Positions 8,688 to 16,241 of a DNA stretch of 64,000 nucleotides are shown here, in pieces; position 1 is the stretch's first letter; every line of letters starts with the position of its first letter. Both the position numbers and the translations under genes were made by a program. Source of the stretch: Bordetella parapertussis (lineage in GTDB: Bacteria; Pseudomonadota; Gammaproteobacteria; Burkholderiales; Burkholderiaceae_D); NCBI GenBank assembly GCA_945866125.1, contig CAMBFZ010000019.1, positions 1 through 64,000 on the forward strand, given 5' to 3'. Below the pieces are notes generated by a model. That model ran no database searches and was not told the origin of the DNA. It worked only from the letters and a program-made list of their open reading frames with translations.

Positions 8688-9956
8688 TCAGTCGCCTGCA
8701 TTAATATAGCGGCCTGCCAGGAAATCGAGTTCGATCGTTGAGGCTTGCAATTCATAGCGCGCCTGCAGTAAGTCACCCCGTACCGAGCGCAGCACACGTT
8801 CGGCATCGAGCACGTCAAGAATGCCGCGCTCGCCAAAGCGGTAAGCGGCTTGAGCGATACGCAGTGCGGCTTCCGCCCCGATCATCGCGCCTTCGTCGAG
8901 CGCCTTGATGCGAAGGCGTGCCACCTCGACGGAGCGCCAAGCGAGCGCGAGTTGTTGCTGCAGTTCGGCGCGCCGACCCTCTAGCCGGGTGCGCGCCCGT
9001 TCACGGTCGGCGATGGCCTCGGCGCGTGGGCCGGCCCGCTGGTCGACGATGGGGACCTGAATTGACATGCTGAGAATATTTTGGCGGTAATCAGGTTCGC
9101 GCTGATGCGAGTAGCGCAGCTCGATGCCGGGCCAGCGGCTCGCGATCGCTTCGCTGATACGCGCCTGAGCCCGGTCCACGTCGGCGCGTAGCACATGCAA
9201 CTCAGGATTGGATTCGAGCGCGGTGGCTTCGATGGCGTCGAAAGTGGGCAGATCAATCTGGTCGGTGAGATTGCCGTCAAGCGTCCAGGCTGGGGGCAAC
9301 TGGCCTGCAGCGAGCCGATTGAGATTGATGACCGCCTGCTCGAGTTGCAATTTGGCCGTTTGCTCGCGCTGGCGGGCATTGATGATTTCGGTATCGGCCT
9401 TGATCAGTTCGTATTTGCCCGCTTCGCCTGTCTCAACGCGTACCCGTACCCGTTGCTGAATCTGTTGCAGCAGCAGCAGCGCATCGCTCGCGGCGAGTAA
9501 TTCCTCTTTACGCAGCAAATATTCGAAAGCGCGCAAACGGATCTGAGCCACGACCTCATTTTGGGTGGCGGCCACGGATTGCAAACTGCCCCGCTCGACC
9601 GACCGTGCGGCATCAACCCGTGCGCTACGCAATGCAGGGTTTTCGAACAGCTGCGCTACGCCAATGCCCGTCACGCTGCCTTGGCCGGCATACCCAGCCA
9701 TGGCCTGATTACGACCAATATTGCTCTCAAGTCGAGGGTTAGGCCGCGCACCAGCGGAGGTGACGCTCGCGGTAGCCAGCTCGAGTGTGCGCTTGCTGGT
9801 CATTAGTGTCGGGTTGGTTCGAACGATCAACGATACAAGCTCATTGATGGTGAGCGACACTTCCCTAGCGGCTGGGGCGGGCTCTTTTGCTTGGGCAATA
9901 CCTACTGTCAGATTCAGTAAAAATAGAACCGAAAAGACACGTGCGCGAGCGAACAT
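8688..9956 (-). CDS. czcC: TolC-family outer-membrane channel of the metal efflux system (CzcC/CusC-like)
   Basis: The protein has 422 residues. The signal peptide at residues 1-23 ends in AQA. The mature part has the duplicated helical layout of TolC-family outer-membrane efflux proteins, with long Ala/Arg/Glu-rich heptad-like helices. It starts with ISSLIxxN-like text (TINELVSLIVRTNPTL), and the second half repeats the theme (IEATALESNPELHVLRADV). It would form the outer-membrane and periplasmic tunnel used by the pump. It is first in the operon; the promoter should lie in 9957-10090, where no clear MerR-type spacer or other metal-regulator site was recognised. No metal sensor gene is adjacent. 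Confidence 0.88.
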   Translation of the reverse strand: MFARARVFSVLFLLNLTVGIAQAKEPAPAAREVSLTINELVSLIVRTNPTLMTSKRTLELATASVTSAGARPNPRLESNIGRNQAMAGYAGQGSVTGIGVAQLFENPALRSARVDAARSVERGSLQSVAATQNEVVAQIRLRAFEYLLRKEELLAASDALLLLQQIQQRVRVRVETGEAGKYELIKADTEIINARQREQTAKLQLEQAVINLNRLAAGQLPPAWTLDGNLTDQIDLPTFDAIEATALESNPELHVLRADVDRAQARISEAIASRWPGIELRYSHQREPDYRQNILSMSIQVPIVDQRAGPRAEAIADRERARTRLEGRRAELQQQLALAWRSVEVARLRIKALDEGAMIGAEAALRIAQAAYRFGERGILDVLDAERVLRSVRGDLLQARYELQASTIELDFLAGRYINAGD

Positions 9957-10095
9957 GGACTAACTTTCTTTGAATTTGAAGGGTGTGCGTCAGCATTTTG
10001 TCAGCTTCTGTGCGGCATTATGTCAGGAAAATACGCCTGCTGCAGCGCAATGATTTGTTTCTCACCAACATTATTTCAGGTTTACGGCGGGGCGC

Positions 10096-10137
10096 AAAAA
10101 AAAGACCGGTCAACTTACAGGTTGCCCGGTCTTTTTT
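10096..10137. terminator. Bidirectional rho-independent terminator
   Basis: The repeat AAAAAAAGACCGG and CCGGTCTTTTTT frames a loop that itself holds a small CAAC/GTTG pair. The A-run and T-run flanking a GC stem make it usable in both directions. It follows the small beta-barrel gene, which ends at 10179, and precedes the efflux operon. Confidence 0.85.
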
Positions 10138-10178
10138 GGGGAGTCCCCCGCCAGCGTGCCGGCGAGGGGTGACGCGTC

Positions 10179-10760
10179 TTAGAAATTGTGCGCGTAATGC
10201 ACGCGCCAGCTATTTTTGGATTCGGCTGCCGCGCCGGTGCTATAGGCATAACGTAGGCCAACGCTGTCGCTTGGGGTAAGGTCATAGGTGACCATGCCGT
10301 GATAACGGGTGCTATCAAAATTATTCCCCGTGGCGAAGGCATTGCGGTACCGGGTGCCGATATCAATGGCAAAGCCTTTGCCGAGCGGGATTTTAATGCC
10401 GGCATCAACGGCGTAATGCGCAAACTGCTTGGTGGCTTCAATTTTCTCCCCCAAACGCAGCGCAACGTAAGGGTACAAACCGTTGCCGAGGTCGTACGAT
10501 TTTTTGATCTTGATCTCAATGTTGTTTGAGATGGTGCTGGTTCCGGTTACCGGATTTTTGTCGCTCAATCCTGCTTTGAACGAGTATTCCACCTTATTGG
10601 CCGCCTTCACACCAATGGTCACATTGGCTGCAATGTATTCATCAGCAATGGAGCCCCGTTTTTCTTCCTGGCTGTAATCGAGGGACATAAACGGTTTGAG
10701 TTCCGCCTGGGCGGCGGTGCTCATCAAGGCCATCAAGCCCAGCGCTGCGAATTTTTTCAT
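10179..10760 (-). CDS. Small outer-membrane beta-barrel protein, function unknown
   Basis: The protein has 193 residues from the ATG at 10760, which has GGGAG 6-10 bases upstream; a start five codons earlier lacks a site. The signal peptide is MKKFAALGLMALMSTAAQA, cut before ELKP. The mature part alternates polar and hydrophobic residues in short strands (VEYSFKAGLSD, IEIKIKKSYDLG, VGLRYAYSTG) and ends in Phe (RVHYAHNF), the usual C-terminal signal for outer-membrane barrel assembly. The length suggests an eight-stranded barrel, like OmpW/OmpX-size porins. No family name can be given with confidence. A 6-3-6 inverted repeat sits in its upstream region. Confidence 0.7.
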   Translation of the reverse strand: MKKFAALGLMALMSTAAQAELKPFMSLDYSQEEKRGSIADEYIAANVTIGVKAANKVEYSFKAGLSDKNPVTGTSTISNNIEIKIKKSYDLGNGLYPYVALRLGEKIEATKQFAHYAVDAGIKIPLGKGFAIDIGTRYRNAFATGNNFDSTRYHGMVTYDLTPSDSVGLRYAYSTGAAAESKNSWRVHYAHNF

Positions 10761-10795
10761 TAGCTGCTCCCACACTATTATTTAATTAAGATCAA

Positions 10796-10810
10796 CTTCT
10801 AGTATAGAAG
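10796..10810 (-). promoter_or_regulatory. Inverted repeat overlapping a likely -10 box
   Basis: CTTCTA-GTA-TAGAAG, read on the plus strand, is a perfect 6-3-6 inverted repeat 36-50 bases upstream of the beta-barrel gene. On the gene strand it contains TATACT, a good -10 hexamer, so a bound repressor could block the promoter. The binding protein is unknown. Confidence 0.45.
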
Positions 10811-10873
10811 AAAAATTTCTCCAAGGTAAGTTTCTCAAGGCTTTATCGGCAATCTTTGCACTTATTTACAGTC

Positions 10874-12004
10874 TTAATTGCCCCAATAGGCAATGTTTCT
10901 GGCGATCACTTCGGCGGCCGTTGTGATGGTGGTTTTAGGCATGGGGTTGGGTGTGACGCGGTCGGATGCCGGTGCCACGTAGACACTTTTCTTAATCAGG
11001 TTGGGCGCGCCATAGCTTTTGCTGATTGCGTCGGCCGGGTTTTGAAACAGGCGCTCAGAATTGGCGATATCGGTCAGCGGCAAATCAAACGGCTGAGGAT
11101 TTTTCATTACTTGCGCCAACGCGGTGCTGGCGGTAGCGGGCTTGCTGGCAAAAGCGCTCATTTTGTTAAATTCAGCCAAACTGCTATAGCCCATGGAGAC
11201 AAGTTTTTTTGCCGCTAGCGCGTCGGTGCCAAGCGTGTTGGCGTTGACGCCAGTGGGCAGGTTATTCATAGCGCTCAAGGTGCCCGGCAGCCCCGTCAGG
11301 ATAGCCAACGCTTTGAGCGGGGTGATGGTGGGGTCTTTGAAATTGCTGCTGTTCATGCCCACCATGGACACCATGGCCGACGCTTTGGGTTCGAGCGTTG
11401 CTTTGGCTTGTGTCGCAGTGGTTCCGTTGGGAAAATTTGCCAGCGACTTGATGCCAAGGCCAGCCAGCTCCGCATAGGCAGTTTTGAGCTCGTTGTATTG
11501 CGTGTTGGAGATCTTGCCCGGCGTTTCCGGGTCTTCGATGAGTTTGAAAGCCTGATAGGCCGTGGTACCAGCCGGAAATGCACTGAGGTCGTAGATGCCG
11601 GACTTCGCCAGCGTCGAGGCCAAAATGCCGTTGGATTTATTTTGAAACAGGCTGTCGAGTGCCCCTTGCACCGAGGTGCCTTTCGGGAATTTCGCCAGCG
11701 TGGGGTAGCCCAGGTCTTTTAGCGTTTGGGTGCCGGCAAGCGCTTTTTTGAGCGCTGTTTCGGATAGCACTAGATTGCCCGGTGTCGATGGATTATTGTC
11801 TTCCGTGCGGAAAGTGACCATTTTAAAGGCGTCATTCCAGCTAGTTCCTGCAGGGAAACCTTTCGGGCTGGCATCGGTCGTCTTGGCATCCTTTACGCCA
11901 GCCGAAATGAGCGCGGCCGTGAGGCTTGTTTTGATTTGCTGCGTACTCAGCTTGGTGCCGCCGGTCGCGATGACGGGCGAAGATGACGTGACGTTGGTAA
12001 CCAT
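10874..12004 (-). CDS. Unrecognised protein with FPxGT repeats
   Basis: The protein has 376 residues. GGAG lies just before the ATG. I do not recognise a family. It has no signal peptide or transmembrane segment; the N-terminus is Ser/Thr-rich. It contains a loose internal repeat. A short helix like L..LGY..L is followed by [FL]P.GT and then an alpha-helical ..A... stretch; the FPxGT cores are at residues 50, 106, 143 and 191, with a weaker LPTGV at 249. Between repeats, two similar segments with a TPG core occur near residues 73 and 161. The repeat spacing (56, 37, 48, 58 residues) suggests four to five small alpha-helical modules. It is a single-gene unit, separated by 113 bases from the beta-barrel gene. 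Confidence 0.75.
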   Translation of the reverse strand: MVTNVTSSSPVIATGGTKLSTQQIKTSLTAALISAGVKDAKTTDASPKGFPAGTSWNDAFKMVTFRTEDNNPSTPGNLVLSETALKKALAGTQTLKDLGYPTLAKFPKGTSVQGALDSLFQNKSNGILASTLAKSGIYDLSAFPAGTTAYQAFKLIEDPETPGKISNTQYNELKTAYAELAGLGIKSLANFPNGTTATQAKATLEPKASAMVSMVGMNSSNFKDPTITPLKALAILTGLPGTLSAMNNLPTGVNANTLGTDALAAKKLVSMGYSSLAEFNKMSAFASKPATASTALAQVMKNPQPFDLPLTDIANSERLFQNPADAISKSYGAPNLIKKSVYVAPASDRVTPNPMPKTTITTAAEVIARNIAYWGN

Positions 12005-12123
12005 GATTGCTCCTGTCGCAGCGTGTTGATTGCGCGTTTCCGACAGGAATATGCAAAATTCGTACCAATAAGAAAGTGCAGGACTGTCGCGAAAGACGAC
12101 AGCGTGACATTAAATGGGTCTAG

Positions 12124-12423
12124 CGAAGTTTTGGTGGTGGTACCAAAATCGCGAGCAACCTCAGCACGTTCTTGAACGTGCATGTCAGACGGGCATTAGG
12201 TGCGCGGGATTTGGTGTATGTTCTCTCCGACGGGTACGATCCGCCTGACGAGACCGAACGGTCCATCCGGGCGATTCGGCAACGTGGGGCCAAGTTGTAT
12301 TGGTTACATCCGAACAAAGAAGAGCCAGGCTCGCAAGCGATACAGCAAAGTCGGCATCTCATTAGCGGTTTTTTGGCAATCCATCATCTTCAGAGTCTGG
12401 AAAATTTGGTCAAGCTGGTTTAG
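12124..12423 (+). pseudogene. 5'-truncated CoxE-like VWA-domain gene remnant
   Basis: About 100 codons are open after an in-frame TAG at 12121. The translation holds the C-terminal half of a VWA/CoxE-type protein. It has a GGGTKIA segment (the metal-site Thr region of the VWA fold), then LVYVLSDGYDPPDE (beta strand plus the Asp-containing loop), then a final segment ending KLYWLHPNK, which fits the CoxE ending. The first MIDAS motif (DxSxS) and roughly three quarters of the gene are missing. A TTG at 12172 could start a shorter peptide but lacks a ribosome-binding site. CoxE-like proteins help mature molybdenum hydroxylases of the CO-dehydrogenase group. The gene sits 15 bases before a MocA-like gene, so both are probably leftovers of such an operon. 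Confidence 0.65.
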
Positions 12424-12438
12424 TCATGAGGTGAAAAA

Positions 12439-13113
12439 ATGGGGTGTCTTTTAAAGCAAGGTGGCGGTTTGTATGAACAGCTCCGCGTTGGCGCGGTGCT
12501 GCTGGCCGCTGGTGAGGGCTCGCGGATGGGGCATGTGCCCAAGTGCCTGCTGAAGTTGCAGGGAGTGCCTTTGATTAATCGGCATCTCATCGCAATGAGC
12601 GGTGGTGGCATTAATGAAGTCGTTGTTGTTACCGGTTTTTATTACGAACAAATTGAGCCCTCAGTGGAGAGTTTTCCAGTCACCGTGGTGCGCAATCCGC
12701 AGCCAGAGCAGGGCCAGCAATCGTCGGTCAAGCTGGGGCTCGAAGCATTGGGATCGGAGTTCGACATTGTCTTGATTGCGCTGGCCGACCAACCCCTGAT
12801 TGGCAGTGCCGAATTAACAGAGTTGATTGCTGCGTTTAAAAAACGTCCACCCGGCACCTGCGTGGTGTATCCGGAGGTGCGTGGTCAGCGCGGTAATCCG
12901 GTGGCTTTCTCGGGAGAGGTCATTGCGTCCATGCTTGAATCCGGCAAAAACATCGGCTGTCGTAAATTCATCGATGCCAATCCAGCGCTGGTGCACAAGC
13001 TGGAGACAGACAATGATCGTTTCATTCTCGACCTAGACACCCCCGACGATATCGCGTCATTTGAACAGCGGACCGGCTGGGTATTGACCATGCCTGATCC
13101 AGTTTCATCCTGA
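12439..13113 (+). CDS. MobA/MocA-like nucleotidyltransferase (molybdenum cofactor type)
   Basis: The protein has 224 residues; GAGGTG at 12428-12433 precedes the ATG. Residues 21-35 hold the nucleotide-binding signature LLAAGEGSRMGHVPK of NTP transferases. Later segments, VRNPQPEQGQQSSVKLGL and IALADQPLI, fit the MobA/MocA family, where LADQP contains a metal-binding Asp. GQRGNPVAF is the typical molybdopterin-guanylyl/cytidylyltransferase loop. MocA enzymes attach CMP to molybdopterin for xanthine- and CO-dehydrogenase-type hydroxylases. The truncated CoxE-like gene directly upstream supports that role over MobA. No molybdenum enzyme is encoded in the window, so the client must be elsewhere or lost. 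Confidence 0.8.
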   Translation: MGCLLKQGGGLYEQLRVGAVLLAAGEGSRMGHVPKCLLKLQGVPLINRHLIAMSGGGINEVVVVTGFYYEQIEPSVESFPVTVVRNPQPEQGQQSSVKLGLEALGSEFDIVLIALADQPLIGSAELTELIAAFKKRPPGTCVVYPEVRGQRGNPVAFSGEVIASMLESGKNIGCRKFIDANPALVHKLETDNDRFILDLDTPDDIASFEQRTGWVLTMPDPVSS

Positions 13114-13134
13114 GGAGCGCTCACGCCATCTGCA

Positions 13135-13168
13135 ACAAAAAAGCGACCTCGAGGGTCGCTTTTTTTGT
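13135..13168. terminator. Bidirectional rho-independent terminator
   Basis: AAAAAAGCGACC and GGTCGCTTTTTTT flank a TCGAG loop. It lies between the convergent MocA-like gene and the first small secreted protein gene and can serve both. Confidence 0.88.
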
Positions 13169-13198
13169 GTAGATCGAGACAAAGCCCGATTCGACAAC

Positions 13199-13621
13199 TT
13201 AGTTCGTTGCGCCGTTGTTGCTCATTGCCACACGCTTGTCGCAAACGTTGTTGGCAATGTTGCGATCGATATCAAGCTTTGGCTTGTAGAAGGACAAGTC
13301 GTCATAGCTTGGCTCGGTCAGGCGAGCGTGGTTGGTGTCGGCGGTCTTCAGAACAGCAAAACCAGCTAACGCAACGGATTGGTCGGCGCAGTTGACCACG
13401 TAGTCGATCTGCTGCACACCGTTCTCGCCCAGATCAAAAAACTTGCGTACTTTCGACATGCCGTTGGTGTTGTCCATTGCGACGACCGACCAGGTGTTAC
13501 CTACAGCAGCAACCATCATCACGTCATCTTTATCAGTGACCACGGTAACGTTGTCCGAACCAGCTGCGAAAGCCGAATTAGCCAAAACCAGACCGACTAC
13601 GAAAGCGAATTTGTTAAACAT
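13199..13621 (-). CDS. Small secreted protein, surface-adhesin E-like, copy 1
   Basis: The protein has 140 residues from the ATG at 13621, which has GGAG 9-12 bases upstream. The signal peptide MFNKFAFVVGLVLANSAFA is followed by a mature domain of about 120 residues. That domain has a Trp near residue 44, a DYVVNCAD segment and a C-terminal NNVCDKR, so two cysteines could form a disulfide. The layout recalls the surface-adhesin protein E family, but this is a weak match by eye. A second copy at 14273-14695 differs at only a few residues, and at its end reads SNNGATN where copy 2 has GNGGSTN. The copies arose by a tandem duplication that includes the upstream DNA. Confidence 0.72.
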   Translation of the reverse strand: MFNKFAFVVGLVLANSAFAAGSDNVTVVTDKDDVMMVAAVGNTWSVVAMDNTNGMSKVRKFFDLGENGVQQIDYVVNCADQSVALAGFAVLKTADTNHARLTEPSYDDLSFYKPKLDIDRNIANNVCDKRVAMSNNGATN

Positions 13622-13987
13622 GGTGGAGCTCCTAAAAGTTGAGAAATTAAAGTCGTTGAAAGCTGATGAATGAATCATATCACAAACTTAGTATTTGTCC
13701 ACTTTAAATATAAACAAAACCAAAATAATTTCAAATTTACGTAAAAACATTAGGCTAAATATAAACAAAATGTGGAAATGAGAACAAAACAGCCGAATAA
13801 ATTATCTAAAAGAAACTTGTTTGGTGGTCGAATTAAGAAAAAGCCGGATGACTGCGCGGTCGGGCGCCGGACTCAATGCTGCAATCCCGCTTGTTTTTAG
13901 ATTTGGCGTCAAGACAAAATCTAAACAACCCTTATTTTCTTGATTTTTGATGTCGCCCGATTCCTATTTTTCAGGCCGATCACTAAC
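13622..13987. promoter_or_regulatory. AT-rich divergent control region, copy A, with direct repeats
   Basis: This is the upstream region of copy 1. It contains TAAATATAAACAAAA twice, at 13705-13719 and 13756-13770, 51 bases apart (about five helical turns). Copy B keeps the same two repeats at the same spacing. They are candidate regulator sites, perhaps for the adjacent MerR-type protein. No other gene is seen here. Confidence 0.5.
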
Positions 13988-14100
13988 ATGGAGCCCGTAC
14001 AAAGGCATCAATACCCCATCGGCGTGGTTGCTCGCCGCACCCTTGTTCAACCTTCAGCATGACGTGTCTGGAAGCGCCGCTGTGAGGTGATCATTCCAAC
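13988..14100 (+). pseudogene. Broken duplicate of the 5' end of the MerR-type regulator
   Basis: From the ATG at 13988 the reading is MEPVQRHQYPIGVVARRTLV and then QPSA and a stop. It matches the first 22 residues of the intact regulator at 15065 (MDTVQKHQYTIGVVARRTHV) with four changes. A one-base deletion after the QP codons creates the early stop. The DNA still matches the intact gene for about 50 more bases in another frame (CGTGTCTGGAAGCGCCGCT) before similarity ends. It is a dead fragment left by the duplication. Confidence 0.82.
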
Positions 14101-14211
14101 GCGCGACAAGGAAATCAATTGCACCACTACGCAGGGACCTAGGCGCCTCTCATCCCGTCGCCGCAGCAGGTATCGGGCGGGCGGACTGTCTGTTGCGACT
14201 GTTCGGGCCAT

Positions 14212-14239
14212 AAAAAAAACGACCCACTGGGTCGTTTTT
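14212..14239. terminator. Bidirectional rho-independent terminator
   Basis: AAAAACGACCC-ACT-GGGTCGTTTTT forms an 11-bp hairpin with A- and T-runs on both sides. It lies 34 bases after the stop of the second small secreted protein gene. Confidence 0.88.
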
Positions 14240-14272
14240 CTGTTTGACAGGCCCAGGGCCCGTCGAATGCTG

Positions 14273-14695
14273 TTAGTTCGTCGAACCGCCGTTGCCCATT
14301 GCCACGCGCTTGTCGCAAACGTTGTTGGCGATGTTGCGATCGATATCAAGCTTTGGCTTGTAGAAGGACAAGTCGTCATAGCTTGGCTCGGTCAGGCGAG
14401 CGTGGTTGGTGTCAGCGGTCTTCAGAACAGCAAAACCAGCTAATGCAACGGATTGGTCGGCGCAGTTGACCACGTAGTCGATCTGCTGCACACCGTTCTC
14501 GCCCAGATCAAAAAACTTACGTACTTTCGACATGCCGTTGGTGTTGTCCATTGCGACGACCGACCAGGTGTTACCTACAGCAGCAACCATCATCACATCA
14601 TCTTTATCAGTGACCACGGCAACGTTGTCCGAACCAGCTGCGAAAGCCGAGTTAGCCAAGACCAGACCGACTACGAAAGCGAATTTGTTAAACAT
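14273..14695 (-). CDS. Small secreted protein, surface-adhesin E-like, copy 2
   Basis: The protein has 140 residues from the ATG at 14695, with the same GGAG site as copy 1. Signal peptide, Trp, NCAD and NVCDK cysteines are all conserved with copy 1. Only a handful of residues differ (for example Ala for Thr soon after the signal peptide and GNGGSTN at the end). This copy keeps its own terminator and lies divergent to the intact MerR-type regulator, so it is probably the original locus. Function is unknown; as a secreted small protein it may act in the periplasm or at the cell surface. Retention of both near-identical copies suggests a recent event or a dosage benefit. Confidence 0.72.
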   Translation of the reverse strand: MFNKFAFVVGLVLANSAFAAGSDNVAVVTDKDDVMMVAAVGNTWSVVAMDNTNGMSKVRKFFDLGENGVQQIDYVVNCADQSVALAGFAVLKTADTNHARLTEPSYDDLSFYKPKLDIDRNIANNVCDKRVAMGNGGSTN

Positions 14696-15064
14696 GGTGG
14701 AGCTCCTAAAGGTTGAGAAATTAAAGTCGTTGAAAGCTAATGAACGAATCATATCACAAACTTAGTATTTGTCCACCTTAAATATAAACAAAACCAAAAT
14801 AATTTCAAATTTACGTAAAAACATTAGGCTAAATATAAACAAAATGTAAAAATAAGAATGAAATAAATAAATAAGTTAACTAAAAGAAATTTATTTGACG
14901 CATTTGGCAGAAAAAAAGCCCGGCGGGGTGCGCAATAAAGCACGTGTCTCGATGCTATATTCCTGCCTGTGTTGAGCTTTAGCGCTAAAACAAAAGCTAA
15001 ACAGCTCTCAGTTGTATTGATTTTGATTCCATCCGATTCATGTTTTTTTAGGCCTACCTTCACA
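14696..15064. promoter_or_regulatory. AT-rich divergent control region, copy B, with direct repeats
   Basis: It lies between the divergent small secreted gene and the MerR-type regulator. TAAATATAAACAAAA occurs at 14779-14793 and 14830-14844, 51 bases apart as in copy A. A divergent arrangement with a MerR-family gene is a usual setting for control of the neighbour, but the binding site is not proven. Confidence 0.5.
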
Positions 15065-16006
15065 ATGGACACCGTTCAGAAGCATCAATACACCATCGGC
15101 GTCGTCGCGCGCCGCACCCACGTCCAACCTGAAACACTGCGTGTCTGGGAGCGGCGCTACGATTTGATCGTTCCCGGGCGCAGCGAAACTGGGCGCCGGC
15201 TTTATTCAGAGGCAGACATTATTAAGCTATCGTTGGTAAAGCAACTGACAGAGCTGGGTCATCCCGTGAGCGGCCTGGCCAAATTATCCATTGACGCCTT
15301 GCGTGACCGGCTCAGTACGGCGACGGCAAGCGCGCCGAACGATACGCCTCGCCGTCTGCGTAAATGCCGTGTCATCTTTTTTAACGAATCATTTAGTGTG
15401 CGCATGCGGCGTGAGCTGCTGCTGTTTCAGGATATTGACGTGGTGGAGCAATGGCAGCCGAGCGGGCAATCGGCGGCGGCGCCGCAGGCTGATGTGCTAA
15501 TCATTGCTGCTGCCACGATCAATGAGCAGTCGCTGGCTGATGTGCGCCGGCAGTTACTTGATACGGGTTGCGCAGCAGCGGTGGTGGTCTTTAATTTCGG
15601 TACCAAGATGGCACTGACCCAGCTTGAGCGCGCAGGCGTGGTGTGTCTGAAGGGAGCGGTGACTGCGACAGAAATCCATCGTGCCTGCTTGTCGCTGCGT
15701 ACCCCAGCGCCGGAGGCCGCGCCGCAAGTGCGCGCGGCCACCGTGCCGGCGCCTCGCCGCTTTAGTGCCGAGCAGCTCGCGCGGGTTGCCGGGCTGACCG
15801 GCACAATTGTTTGCGAGTGCCCCAACCATCTGGCTGAACTGATCGTTAGTCTCAGCGCGTTCGAGCAGTACAGTAGTGAATGCGCCAATCGTAATGATAA
15901 AGACGCAGAGTTGCATGCGCAGCTCAATGAATCGGCTGCCAAGGCCCGCACGATTCTTGAAGAGAGCTTGGCGCGCCTGATCGAGATTGAGGGCATTGTT
16001 ATTTAG
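15065..16006 (+). CDS. MerR-family transcriptional regulator
   Basis: The protein has 313 residues from the ATG at 15065; the longer open frame upstream has no ribosome-binding site and lies in the control region. Residues 10-50 are the MerR winged helix-turn-helix (YTIGVVARRTHVQPETLRVW, then the wing around GRRLY). Residues 51-82 form the second helical pair. The remaining 220 residues include an alternating strand/helix part (VLIIAAATINEQSLADVRRQ, CAAAVVVFNFG). It recalls the fold of the cobalamin-binding domain in CarH/LitR-type regulators, but no DxHxxG motif is visible, so B12 binding is not supported. The gene is divergent from small secreted protein copy 2 and may control it. Its 5' end is duplicated as a broken copy at 13988. 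Confidence 0.82.
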   Translation: MDTVQKHQYTIGVVARRTHVQPETLRVWERRYDLIVPGRSETGRRLYSEADIIKLSLVKQLTELGHPVSGLAKLSIDALRDRLSTATASAPNDTPRRLRKCRVIFFNESFSVRMRRELLLFQDIDVVEQWQPSGQSAAAPQADVLIIAAATINEQSLADVRRQLLDTGCAAAVVVFNFGTKMALTQLERAGVVCLKGAVTATEIHRACLSLRTPAPEAAPQVRAATVPAPRRFSAEQLARVAGLTGTIVCECPNHLAELIVSLSAFEQYSSECANRNDKDAELHAQLNESAAKARTILEESLARLIEIEGIVI

Positions 16007-16241
16007 TGCACGGCACCTTATGCAAGGGGTTCCCGTCATGCTCGATTCGCTGCATGTCTGACTTTTTTCTTATTGAAATGGCGGTCAGTTATTATTCACG
16101 ATCGCCCATCGTGCGGATTAATTTATTGGCATCGTTGGTGGATGACCGGCCGACCCGTATCTAATTAGCTCGCCCCAGTTTGCAGGCCACGCAGCGGGCT
16201 TGTGCTATCAAAAAAATAATAATTTGTCAGGAGACAATTGT

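Larger units (their letters stand above)
13199..14100. repeat. Tandem duplication unit, copy A
   Basis: This segment is closely matched by 14273-15177, offset by 1074 bases in the coding part and 1077 bases at the regulator end. The matched part spans the small secreted gene, its whole upstream region and the first codons of the MerR-type regulator. Identity is very high in the secreted gene and adjacent AT-rich region and drops sharply beyond about 13780, where copy A decays. Confidence 0.85.
14273..15177. repeat. Tandem duplication unit, copy B
   Basis: This is the counterpart of 13199-14100. It carries the second small secreted gene, the AT-rich control region with the paired TAAATATAAACAAAA repeats, and the intact start of the MerR-type regulator. 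It is taken as the parent because its regulator is unbroken. Confidence 0.85.
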
